Assembly (NCBI GenBank): GCA_037893225.1
Contig: JAZGUH010000375.1
Coordinates: forward strand, 1,674,001-1,738,000
DNA: 64,000 nucleotides
From: Hippasteria phrygiana
Lineage: Eukaryota; Echinodermata; Asteroidea; Valvatida; Goniasteridae
Reading direction: 5' to 3'
Shown: one piece after another, positions 44,801 through 51,796 of the stretch
Position numbering within the stretch: the first letter of the stretch is position 1
Layout: the number at the start of each line of letters is the position of its first letter
Position numbers and translations under genes: made by a program
The notes under the pieces: generated by a model
The model's database searches: none
The model's input: only the letters and a program-made list of their open reading frames with translations
What the model was told of the DNA's origin: nothing

Positions 44801-47800
44801 GCCAAGAAACACGATGAGATTAGAGTGTTGGCTGAAACCAAATTGATTACGATAAATGAACTAGTGTCTCAAGCTATAGACGATTGTGATATCAGCCATG
44901 AAGAATTTACTCTGATCACTAATGAGCTAACAAAGTTTAACGGAATGAAAGAAGCTATTTGAACTCAAACAAAGGCGAGGGAAGAATCTGATAGAAATCA
45001 AAAAGAAATTGATGATGAGGTTCAAAAGCAAGTGATCGAGAGAATGGAGAAAGAAAAAAAAGACCTTATCACAAAACTTTCTGCTTCAAACTAGAAGTAA
45101 TTAAAGAATACGATAGTAATTTACATAATGATAATTTACATAATGATAATTTACCACCTAATTGTAAGAGTATACAGTCTAGGCCTAGCGCTCCGTACGA
45201 AGAATAGTAGGTAGTTATACGAGACAAATAAAATAAGCCCTCAACTCTACTAGAGAGTTGAGGGTTCATTTTTTGTTTGTTAGACTCAGTTAGAAGCACT
45301 TATCAAATATTTGTATGTACGGCATCATACCATCATCAATAATAGCTTGATCGACCTTGTATCTGACTAAAGCGCCGTGAGAGGTTTCTCTGTATGAACC
45401 CCAGCATATATCAGTAACTCTAACTACTAATGTTATATAACCCACTCGATCGATATAATCCGAAAGATCGGTAATTTCTTGCACAGGTGGCCCCCTTTCG
45501 TATAGTTTTCGTATCATTTTTACATCGTTTCTAATTTGTATTGTGTTTAATAAAATACACATATTTTGATCAGTGTCTTTTGCTTTTGAAAATAGAGGTC
45601 TAACGACATAATCAACTCTATTTTCCTCGGTTAAGCTATCGTAAAAAGAATTAAAGGTTGATATAGACAAATTTGACGAGTTATCTTGGATAAATTTATA
45701 TACGACTTTGTCAAATTTTTCGAGACAACTAATAAGATATTTTTCATTGTCTAGTGTAGGCGCCATATTATAAAATAATTGATATCGATCATCAGAAGCT
45801 TATTCCTTGTTAATAATCTTGTTTATTCCGAAATAAAAGTTTCTCGGAAAATAAAACAAGAGGTTATATTTTTCCTTTTTTATGTTTATACAATATGTTT
45901 GAATAAACCCAGTTTGTCAAATACGTTAGCGGTTTTGTTGTAGGTTCTTTTATTATAACCTTACTCGGATCAAAGTCACCATAAATGATATGTTCTGTAC
46001 TTGCGTATTTTTCGTGGTTAAAAACTACGACGTAATTTTTGTTGCTGACCATTTTATAATAGATGATTATTTTATTTTATTATTTTATAAAAAATTTCTT
46101 TCTTTTTTTACGCGATTTTTTTTTGGACCCGAAATTTTGGGGATTCCCCTTTTTTACTTTTGCGAATTTTGCTGGATAACTATGGGCTCCGTGCGCCGTC
46201 GAATGAGGGCGCTGTCCTCATAGCAACCGCACTTCCATGGGGAGTACGTCGCTGGTATTACGCACTGCGCTCCTCGTTCATTTGATACTCGTATACCAGT
46301 GGGATTGCTTTGTCTGTTCGCTGACTCTCGATAATTGCTTTTTCAATAAGAATATCACAGCGGGAACCAGACACTTAAATTGAAGTCAGGTAAGATGGCG
46401 TCGATATGAGCCCCCAACTCGCCTTTTCTTTCCGCTGAGGGGGTAGTTGTGCACGGAGCTCATACGACTCGATTAACAAATTGTCATTCTTTTTTTGGAC
46501 AGAGCGAGAGAGAAGAGAGAGAGAGAGCTTTTTCTCAGTTTTCGATTTTTATAGGTTTTTGAAATTGTTGTCGTATAGGAGGGGTAGGTTTTTTTTAGAT
46601 ATGTCTAGGATCGGCCCTCCCCTACTACTGCCCACCTACATGACAAGTATTGAATAACAGAAGACCCCCAAACCCACATATTTATCAACTCATTGGATTT
46701 AGGGACAACAAGCGAGTAAAATTACCCCTCACCGTGAAGGCCGTTTGCTCCCGTTTGCGGTGACGCTGCAAGAGGCCGAGTCACTGTTTACTACACATAA
46801 CATCTTTACAAATCTAACAAAATCGTGGAGCCCTCGCTATATAATAGAACAGTTTATGCTAGCAGTGATTAATTCCCATCATAACTTAATATGAGGGAAT
46901 TAGATAGAAATTAATACATGGAAAAGGCTATGTAACGGACGATTTTCTAGGGCCTAACTTCTAAAGCGCACGTGCACACAGTCAGCTCATACGTTGTGAG
47001 GCTCTGCACAGAGACAGGGCACACTTAAAGGGGCCGCCTCCCTCAACTTTAAAGGAACCGTCTGTTACTATAAACCCATATCCCCACAATAATGAATACT
47101 AAAAAAACAATTGCCAGTGACATAACCTTTAACCTCATTCCAACCCTAACCCTAACCCTAACCCTAACCCCAACCCCAACCCTATTTCTCACCCTAATCG
47201 TCACTCTCGCCCTTACCTAATGTTTCTCATTGTTTGCGTTTTTGTATACGGGGCGTGCTGATCATGCGCAGTATAACCAACAAGTCAGATTTTCTTAGGC
47301 CATCCTTGAATGGAATCAACTTCACCCCGACGTCCTCTCTGCTCCTGTTAAGATTTTCAAATTGGCCCTGGACAAGTCACAACTTTAACATCCAAGATTT
47401 GATGTCTAAAATCCAACTCAGAATTTAGTTGCCGCACACCTGACCCTGACCAACGAAAACTGTAACAAATTGCCCGTGAAATTAACGGTCGAAAGGCGTG
47501 CAGCAAGTTGCCACCCGTCTACCGTATTCTTTTTTTTTTACGGTCGAACCGTATTTAAATTTACCGATAAACCGTATTTTTTTCCGTGAAAAGTGTGTAA
47601 ATACTGCCATTTTTACGGGGACCGTTTGTTTTTTAAGAAAAACGGAAAAGGTAGTACTGGAAGCTAGGATGCCATTAATTAACTGCAAATTAACAGAAAT
47701 GAATGAAGTGGGAACCAGACTCAACGGAAGTAACTTATTCTACATTACTATGAGAGTGTACAAATACTACAATAACCTATAGCTAAACACTACAAACTGA

Positions 47801-50800
47801 ATGATCAGCTTATCCCACCATAATAAAGTCATGCATGGTTTTCCCATGAACAATGTCAATATTTGAATACGAAAGGAGATGTAATGAGAATCTTCACCTA
47901 TGTTTGTAAAAAAAAAATCAAAATTCTATTATTGAATTATGGTCAAGAAAGTGTATTTTTGGACAAAACACTGCAATTTAATCGCGTCTATCGCGTTGTA
48001 TTAGATGGTGGACAGCACATGCAGCAGTATGGATTTCGCGCGAATGCGAGTGGATGGGTTAAAGAAATTTTGGACTAATCGGGGAATACCTTGTGCGGGA
48101 AAGAAGATAGAGGAGTTGATAGATTTAGCGGAGAAAGGGTGTAAGAAGTTCGGTCGATGCATTAGCGATACCCACTTCCGGTTTTGCGATGTCGACTTTT
48201 TCCCATGATGCACTGCGTAATTTGGCCTTGCCGCTGGCGGCGCACCGAGTTGTGAATCGACCGAATTGCCTGATCTCGGTAGAACTATGCACTTATGAAT
48301 TTTCTCCCACCCTTCTCCAGGCTGCCCACCCCTAATGTTAGGATTGCCATTTTGTAAGAGACTAAAAAAAAATACTCCCCGAGGCACGACTCTCCCGTAC
48401 AAAAGTAAGGACCAAAGTCCTCTCGGAACTTCCAAAAATTTCAGACAAATCAACATAACCGCGCAAAGTCCCACAGCGGTGTGTGAAGAGTGTAGTCAAC
48501 TTCAAAAACAGCAATATGTCAATTGGGTGATTTAGTTATACTGCCCTGTCTGTCCAGATAATTGCGCAGCAGGGGCGGATCTAGCCTTTCATTTGGGGAG
48601 GGGTTGTACCATTCACCCACCAAACGTGGAACGTGCCAAAGGCACGTTCTTACTAGGGGGTCCGGGTGAATTCCCCGGAAAATTTTGAAATCCGGGGGCT
48701 TTCTCCTGCAATCTAAGGCATCTCGGGCGCCGTTTGAATCTGCATAATTTGTGGTTTTTAAAGAAGAATTTGCTCATATCACTATGAACATCTAACAAAA
48801 GAAAACCCACGCAGTCCTTTGTTTGTAACAAAGGTCTGCGTGGGTTTTCTTTTGTTAGATGTTCATAGTGTATTGGGCTGAAAAATGGCTTATCACAACT
48901 TTGCTCAGCAGCCCAAGAGGGGGGTTGCAACCCCCACCCCCCCCACCCCCCCCCCCCCCCCAGATCCGCCCTTGCGCAGTGTATTCACGGCATCTGTGCA
49001 ACGGTTTCTCCCGATGGCAGGTGTGTCGTCGCGTTTCCTTGGAAGACGACTGGGTACAGGTGCTGCCATCACTGCCTGTGGTGTGATGATAACTGCGGCT
49101 GCCATCGCTGGGTCGTTTGCCACCAACGAGATTCAGTTAGCTTTGATCTTCACGCTGCTAGCAGGTAGGTTTTCATGCAAGAACCCGGAACCCGGAGTTA
49201 TTCGTTTCACCGTAAAGCCTCTTCAGAGATTTATACGGCGCCGATCTTTTCTCAAGAGAAGAAAATCACAGGCCATTATAAATAATCTGTGAACACTTTT
49301 GGGAATTCGGAAAACCTTATAGTCTTCATATAATTTCTCTATATGTTTCGGTAGACTAAATTCTATAATTGTAAATGTTTCACATTGTCAAATGTGAATA
49401 GTTTCCTCGCAATGGTGGTGTAGGGGCCATTTCTTAAGTGATGATGCGCTTTCGCCTATTCAATATAGTCCATGACAGAACGCATGCAAGAGACCCCATG
49501 TTTTGGATTGCGTAGGCCCTATATACTGTACTTCATCTGTGTAATTTCGTCTTCAGTGCAAACAATAACCGACTTGTGGGGTCCCACACCCCACAAGGAC
49601 ATCCACTCAAGAGGTTGTCAACACACCTAGATAGGCCGGGGAACGTTGTTCTAACCGATAATTGATTCTTCTAACAATCGATTATAAATAAATAAATAAA
49701 TAAATGAATAACGAAGTGCGGCCTGAATATTTATTCCGATTATTCAAGACATTCACAACAACCGTCAAGTTTTCTTTTTCAGGTTCGGCTTTTGGAGTAT
49801 CAAGCGTGCTTTCAAAAGAGGCTGTTGGTCGCTACTTCGACAGGAACTACGCCACAGCCACCGGCATCACACGCACAGGCTCTGCCATTGGGCTGCTGGG
49901 GCTTCCGCCGCTCACACAGCTATTTCTTGACACGTACGGTTGGAGAGGAACCCTGATGCTTATTGGGGCAATCTCGGCCCACCTTGTCGTATGCGGTACC
50001 CTCATGATGACGGCAGAAAGACGCCATAAGGCCACCTACCAGAAGCTTCTCGCAGATGAACTGAACCCAGCGCACACAACTAGTCCATCCTCCTGTTGTT
50101 CGGCAAGTTGGACGAGCGTTCTCAAGAACTTAGACATGGGGATACTACACAATGCCCGTTACTGGTCGTTGGCTTTCATCTATTGCAATGCAAGGTTTGC
50201 CAATGAAATGTGGATTATTTACTTTGTGTCGTTAGCACAGTCTAAAGGATTTTCCTTGGAGGATGCGGCTACTTTTGTTTCTGTCGCTGGTGTTGGGGGA
50301 TTGGCAGCGGGGCTACTTCAAGGTTTCATCGTGGATAACGGATTTATCCCGTGTTGGTTGCTGGTGAGTGTCAGCTTGGCTATAAGCGCGGGGACGTACT
50401 GCGCAACTCCATGGCTGAATTCTTATGGCTTACTGATGACGTCAGCGTGCCTGATTATAATAGTCGACGGTGTTTTATCCCCTCTGAAGGATGTTCTTAC
50501 GAAGCAGGTGCTAGGAGTTGAGTTGTTGGCAGGTGCCTTCGGATGGTTTGGGCTCAAATCTGCGATATTGGGGTTTACTCTTGGATTTTTTCCTGGTAGG
50601 TATACACTTCCCTCATCATTTATCTACTAGAACTTGAATTTTAAAGTTGGTAATTTTCCTGCTTTTAATCTGCATAATAGTTAATAGTATTCCAAAAGAA
50701 AACAAGGCAGCTAGTTACAATTTGCTTAGTTTAAAGAAAAACCCAGTGAGGATACCCACTTGATCAACCTCAGTCCACTTTGGTGCCACAGCTGGATTCG

Positions 50801-51081
50801 ATCCAGGAGCACCTATTTTAATTAAAACTCGTTGCCGGAAAATTTCTCTGCTATCGCAATTTGCATAATGCAGCACTAAGTGTGTAACGTGTTTGCATAC
50901 ACGCATAAGATTATCATTGTCTTTTTCAAGCACTAATGCTAGTTTTAATAATTTCGTTACAGGTTGGATTTTTGACAACACCGGCAGTTATAACACAGCG
51001 TTCATCTTCATAGGTGGTGCACAGATCTTATCCACGATGATCGTCTTGGCTTTGCGGTTTTTTAAGTGTACAGTCCAATAA
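38630..51081 (+). CDS. SLC16-like (monocarboxylate transporter family) MFS protein, gene span, four exons
   Basis: Exons 38630-38828, 49021-49164, 49783-50595 and 50963-51081 all join in phase 1 with GT-AG introns and give an uninterrupted 424-residue protein, close to the usual size of 12-TM SLC16 proteins. The start ATG is followed by a short N-tail and TM1 (FFIWIGFMKGLGLMIP). The family loop motif after TM4 appears as YFDRNYATATGITRTGSAIG. TM7 onwards begins with ALAFIYCNARFANEMW-like sequence, and the last exon encodes GWIFDNTGSYNTAFIFIGG (TM11-12 region). The DGGWGW signature of classical MCTs is not conserved at TM1, so the substrate cannot be predicted; monocarboxylate or related organic anion transport at the plasma membrane is the family norm. 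Intron 1 (10.2 kb) hosts the virus-like element. Confidence 0.87.
38935..39000 (-). repeat. Dispersed repeat family R1, partial inverted copy d
   Basis: 'catcctgtgaaatggcacct' and 'tgtcattttcaagaaaagt' are the reverse complement of the core of 36345-36480. Confidence 0.6.
39190..39310 (-). repeat. Half copy of a palindromic MITE (GGGGCCAATTTCA family)
   Basis: 'aaaatcacatggagttttgg' and 'gagcagcttcataaaattag' match the right half of the elements at 53685-53950 and 61148-61535. The left half is missing. Confidence 0.6.
39681..40273. mobile_element. Element with CCCGGCAGAAGGGCATA ends and internal repeats
   Basis: The outer ends are 'gtgtgcccggcagaagggca' (39687) and 'tgcccttctgccgggcacac' (40249). 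Three internal direct copies of 'ttcccggcaaaagggcatta' lie near 39868, 39975 and 40036. It has no coding capacity and sits in transporter intron 1. Confidence 0.75.
40760..40764 (+). repeat. Target-site duplication GCCCA, left
   Basis: GCCCA lies immediately before the left terminal repeat and again immediately after the right one (46630-46634). Confidence 0.75.
40765..40985 (+). repeat. Left terminal inverted repeat of the virus-like element
   Basis: It begins AGTAGTAGGGGAGGGCC, includes 'aacctataaaaatcgaaaac', a CT-rich run and 'gttatccagcaaaattcgca', and fades near 40985. The same blocks occur inverted at the right end. The 5'-AG start is typical of Polinton termini. Confidence 0.87.
41412..41646 (+). 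pseudogene. Element gene 1 (unrecognised, probably frameshifted)
   Basis: An ATG at 41412 opens a frame that closes within 110 bases. An overlapping frame (open from 41419) carries on to a stop at 41646 with an acidic end (DENDAVPLEERSRI). The amino-acid texture suggests one small protein of about 75 residues with a frame change near 41480-41515. I do not recognise the family. Two imperfect 44-bp direct repeats (41776-41860) follow. Confidence 0.4.
41776..41865 (+). repeat. Tandem pair of ~44-bp repeats in the element
   Basis: 'gctgtaagttactacgcaac' occurs twice, followed both times by 'tagcgtat(a/g)(a/g)ctagctg'. The preceding 120 bp contain further 'tttgctgta' words. This non-coding stretch separates gene 1 from gene 2. 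Confidence 0.75.
42024..42533 (+). CDS. Element gene 2, 169 aa, conserved Polinton-type protein of unknown function
   Basis: An intact frame starting at an ATG just after 'tgctatttataa'. The N-terminal 30 residues are polar and low in complexity, followed by a Lys/Glu-rich helical part (VENLDSVKQEKLYKNYEAKL). A mixed hydrophobic second half follows, with short Leu/Ser-rich helices, ending in Asn-rich sequence. The next gene begins one base after the stop. I recall similar proteins in Maverick/Polinton elements of marine animals, but that is unverified. A structural or virion-associated role is a guess. Confidence 0.7.
   Translation: MNNSIESLSTLSQQPMQVETPSGVPEHKNRLLGVVASGDSKKYLGKEYSVNEVENLDSVKQEKLYKNYEAKLGKEMIVSLGSCMLSLYAKALEVTLPLASPFGYKLCLDSEKSFTNDLENDPVISSSMASLLCEVYYNYGLYLSPLVAMLITTKHLKIDTNYNNSSFII
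42535..42947 (+). pseudogene. Element gene 3, single-pass membrane protein, broken
   Basis: The ATG at 42535 lies one base after gene 2. An in-frame TAG at 42571-42573 interrupts it early. After a Lys/Arg-rich stretch (KKPKRVEQGKKLAERNKK) the coding signal changes frame near 42705-42715. It then continues through a membrane segment (YVVVGLAVLGLGYLVL) and a proline-rich acidic tail (PIPPPTPEPPKEE) to a stop at 42945. So: basic cytosolic part, one TM, short acidic tail, with one stop and one frameshift. It matches the style of small Polinton membrane proteins. Confidence 0.65.
43012..43254 (+). CDS. Element gene 4, 80 aa small hydrophobic protein
   Basis: Intact. It starts at an ATG directly after 'tgtataaataaa', a TATA-like promoter touching the start codon. 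Two hydrophobic patches (GAVLSFLTVGYTML and ITATVGGALATQSWLV) flank a short Lys-rich loop, which suggests a small membrane or virion protein. The next gene starts 13 bases after the stop. Function unknown. Confidence 0.7.
   Translation: MDTKNVANTLYHGAVLSFLTVGYTMLSKKLLKMKSADLGKLDVEDTVKITATVGGALATQSWLVSQGILPQNVVNTPYSY
43268..44424 (+). pseudogene. Element gene 5, coiled-coil membrane protein, one frameshift
   Basis: The first part (43268-43510) starts at an ATG after 'ttttctaaa' and carries EDRGDILTQFTRRLVEEKV. The second part is open in another frame from about 43489 to 44424. The simplest reading is loss of one base in the A-run at about 43488-43492, so the two open pieces formed one protein of roughly 380 residues. 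The middle is a strong Glu/Lys/Leu coiled coil (about 43740-44040), followed by a hydrophobic segment (VTIISILAAFSLATSTIV), a proline-rich linker (PMPTPVPPAPKPGG), and two more hydrophobic segments at the C-terminus. This C-terminal layout resembles a protein common in Maverick/Polinton elements (recalled, not checked). Programmed frameshifting is a less likely alternative. Confidence 0.7.
44463..45094 (+). pseudogene. Element gene 6, membrane/helical protein with two TGA stops
   Basis: It starts at an ATG following 'tgtttaaataaa'. The first ~45 bases are in a different frame from the rest. Then a Glu/Lys/Gln helix, a TGA at 44621-44623, a glycine-rich hydrophobic stretch (SGAIGIAGIVGVITVPIGV), a basic hinge, a helical domain (AETKLITINELVSQAID, EEFTLITNELTKF), a TGA at 44960-44962, and a charged coiled-coil tail ending at TAG 45092. 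Both TGA codons would arise from CGA by a single C-to-T change at CpG, the usual decay of methylated animal DNA. The family resembles a widespread Polinton protein (recalled). Confidence 0.7.
45237..45275. terminator. Hairpin between the two converging gene blocks of the element
   Basis: CCCTCAACTCT and AGAGTTGAGGG pair perfectly over 11 bp around an ACTAG loop (45238-45264). A T-rich run follows on the plus strand, and an A-rich run precedes it, serving the opposite direction. It sits between the last rightward gene (ends 45094) and the end of the leftward gene at 45290. A bidirectional transcription end signal is the natural reading; this is inference from position and shape. Confidence 0.6.
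45290..45766 (-). CDS. Element gene 7, 158 aa, unrecognised
   Basis: Intact, on the opposite strand from genes 1-6. The ATG follows 'ttattttataat', again a TATA-like box touching the start. The protein is soluble-looking, of mixed alpha/beta character, with ISCLEKFDKVVYKFIQDN near the start and YITLVVRVTDICWGSYRET in the C-terminal half. No TM or zinc motif. No family is recognised. Placement next to the right end, read inward, is where Polintons often keep regulatory or replication-linked genes, but nothing in the sequence proves that role. Confidence 0.6.
   Translation of the reverse strand: MAPTLDNEKYLISCLEKFDKVVYKFIQDNSSNLSISTFNSFYDSLTEENRVDYVVRPLFSKAKDTDQNMCILLNTIQIRNDVKMIRKLYERGPPVQEITDLSDYIDRVGYITLVVRVTDICWGSYRETSHGALVRYKVDQAIIDDGMMPYIQIFDKCF
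45864..46052 (-). CDS. Element gene 8, 62 aa, unrecognised
   Basis: Intact, starting at an ATG after 'ctattataaa'. It encodes VVVFNHEKYASTEHIIYGD, a proline/lysine turn and a Lys-rich C-terminus. It is the first leftward gene after the right terminal repeat and is followed by gene 7 in the same direction after about 100 bp. The promoter-like context and the match in style to its neighbours favour a real gene. Confidence 0.5.
   Translation of the reverse strand: MVSNKNYVVVFNHEKYASTEHIIYGDFDPSKVIIKEPTTKPLTYLTNWVYSNILYKHKKGKI
46130..46629 (-). repeat. Right terminal inverted repeat, interrupted by a MITE
   Basis: It is the complement of the left repeat: 46463-46629 matches 40765 to about 40923, and 46155-46182 matches the 'tagttatccagcaaaattcg' block, with the 280-bp MITE in between. 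The internal edge fades near 46130. Confidence 0.85.
46183..46462 (+). mobile_element. 280-bp MITE (TGGGCTCCGTGC ends) inside the right terminal repeat
   Basis: The ends TGGGCTCCGTGCGCC and GCACGGAGCTCA are inverted repeats. The element is flanked by TA on both sides (46181-46182, 46463-46464), and the uninterrupted sequence is available in the left terminal repeat. A second copy of identical length lies at 57901-58180 in the opposite orientation. Tc1/mariner-like by its TA target. Confidence 0.93.
46630..46634 (+). repeat. Target-site duplication GCCCA, right
   Basis: It directly follows the terminal CTACTACT and equals 40760-40764. Polintons usually make 6-bp duplications; here five bases match, so either one base has mutated or the element differs. 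Confidence 0.75.
47141..47183 (+). repeat. Interstitial telomere-type repeat (CCCTAA)n
   Basis: Four CCCTAA units, followed by degenerate CCCCAA units. The minus strand reads TTAGGG, the telomere repeat of most deuterostomes. It could mark a repaired break, or simple-sequence drift. Confidence 0.85.
48005..48208 (+). CDS. Possible exon with SAP-like helix pair
   Basis: The frame contains VDGLKKFWTNRGIPCAGKK followed by IEELIDLAEKGC, the spacing of a SAP motif (DNA-binding helix-turn-helix with RGI..xGKK). It ends shortly afterwards. In marine invertebrates such segments start many transposon-related proteins. It lies inside transporter intron 1. No partner exon seen. Confidence 0.35.
   Translation: MVDSTCSSMDFARMRVDGLKKFWTNRGIPCAGKKIEELIDLAEKGCKKFGRCISDTHFRFCDVDFFP
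48780..48870. repeat. Near-perfect 91-bp hairpin
   Basis: Two 44-base arms (starting CACTATGAACATCTAAC, ending GTTAGATGTTCATAGTG) pair with one mismatch around a three-base loop. The flanks do not continue the pairing. It lies about 150 bp upstream of transporter exon 2. Confidence 0.93.
48940..48961 (+). repeat. C-rich tract before transporter exon 2
   Basis: 'ccccacccccc' followed by a run of about 16 C, close enough to serve as part of the polypyrimidine region of the intron 1 acceptor, or simply another homopolymer expansion. Confidence 0.6.
49021..49164 (+). CDS. Transporter exon 2
   Basis: 144 bp. Acceptor 'tctcccgatggcag', donor GCAG/GTAGGT, both phase 1. It encodes SSRFLGRRLGTGAAITACGV and two following hydrophobic stretches (TM3-4). 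The same-length exon occurs in the broken paralogue at 32324-32467. Confidence 0.82.
49783..50595 (+). CDS. Transporter exon 3
   Basis: 813 bp. Acceptor 'gttttctttttcag', donor CCTG/GTAGGT, phase 1 at both ends. It encodes the family motif YFDRNYATATGITRTGSAIG, the large central loop, and TM7-10. An in-frame extension past the donor (RYTLPSSFIY) is intronic. Confidence 0.86.
50963..51081 (+). CDS. Transporter exon 4 (last)
   Basis: 119 bp, acceptor 'taatttcgttacag', phase 1, ending at TAA. It encodes WIFDNTGSYNTAFIFIGGAQ and the last hydrophobic helix. MCT-family proteins keep G-x-hydrophobic-D-x-T-G-x-Y-x-x-x-F in this place. Confidence 0.85.
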
Positions 51082-51231
51082 ATGTTTTCCTGCAAATATT
51101 CATTAGCCTAAGGATGAATACCTTCAAAGAGATCGCTTTTGGATTCAGATACATGCTTGTTATTACCTATCGTCAAACAAAGCACAAGGGAAACTGACTA
51201 AATTTGAATAAATGTTCAAAGTGAAAAAAGA

Positions 51232-51345
51232 AAACTGGCAGGAAGGGATTTGAACCTGCGACCATCGGAATACTGTACCGGTGATCTGCCAACTGAGCTG
51301 TCTTGCCCACGTTGGTGGTCTCCCAAATTGTCAGTGTCTTTGTTC
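51232..51345 (-). repeat. tRNA-derived SINE
   Basis: On the minus strand: A-box-like 'agctcagttggcagatcacc' and B box GGTTCAAATCCC, followed by 'cttcctgccagttttc'. The two arms resemble a tRNA body but the acceptor stem does not pair, so this is a SINE head. The tail matches the fragment at 28640-28745. Confidence 0.65.
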
Positions 51346-51555
51346 GGGGCGCTAGTCAGAAGTCATAAACCCAGAATGCCGTACAGCCAGCGATCACTCA
51401 ATGGGGATCACTCAATGAGGATACGAATTTTTGTCTTCGAAACTCTTTTTTTATTGGTCAGGAACAGTCACGTGGGAACGATGAAACCCGACACCACTTA
51501 CGTCACACAAATGATCTTGCGCATCATGTTGGGTAACATTATTGTCTTGCAAACT

Positions 51556-51775
51556 AAGGAGATTTCTCAAACCCTGGCTTGGGCTTCGGCTTCGCGTAAT
51601 TTTATGTCCCCAGATTTGGCAAGATCTTTGACACTGTTTTTGCTTTATGTACATCACAAAGTCCTTATGTTTTAATCCAGAGCCAGAGCCTGTTTATTTA
51701 TTTACGTATTAAAGGTTTCATATTGGCAAATGGGACTGGGGAATAGCTGGAGACGAAGCCGAAGCCCAAGCATCC
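51556..51775. mobile_element. MITE, CTTGGGCTTCGGCTTCG family, copy 3
   Basis: 'tttctcaaaccctggcttgg' at the left and 'cgaagccgaagcccaagc' at the right form inverted ends. Same interior as 28877-29105. It lies downstream of the transporter gene. Confidence 0.8.
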
Positions 51776-51796
51776 ATGTTTCTGCACAAACCCATG

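Larger units (their letters stand above)
40765..46629. mobile_element. Maverick/Polinton-like virus-derived element, 5.9 kb, in transporter intron 1
   Basis: It is bounded by inverted terminal repeats that start AGTAGTAGGGGAGGGCCGAT and stay alike for roughly 200 bp (left 40765 to about 40985; right about 46130-46629, lengthened by a 280-bp MITE). GCCCA is duplicated at both edges. The interior holds eight compact AT-rich genes: six rightward (41412-45094) and two leftward (46052-45290), with spacers of one to about 60 bp within the blocks and a TATA-like box almost touching the start codons. Several products have the short, membrane-anchored, Lys/Glu-rich style of Maverick/Polinton accessory proteins. 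The polymerase, integrase, packaging ATPase, protease and capsid genes of a 15-20 kb Polinton are not seen. Best explanation: an internally deleted provirus copy. A distinct small lineage is the alternative. Confidence 0.85.

Noticed and set aside
40765..46629. Integrated circular DNA virus or LTR retrovirus
   Set aside because: No reverse transcriptase, protease or LTR direct repeats. The ends are inverted repeats with a target duplication.
40765..46629. Autonomous Polinton
   Set aside because: No polymerase, integrase, ATPase or capsid frame was found in any of the six frames inside the boundaries.
35590..46629. One large Polinton from the polymerase fragment to the right terminal repeat
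   Set aside because: The GCCCA duplication and left terminal repeat at 40760-40985 close the element there, and host exon 1 (38630-38828) lies between.
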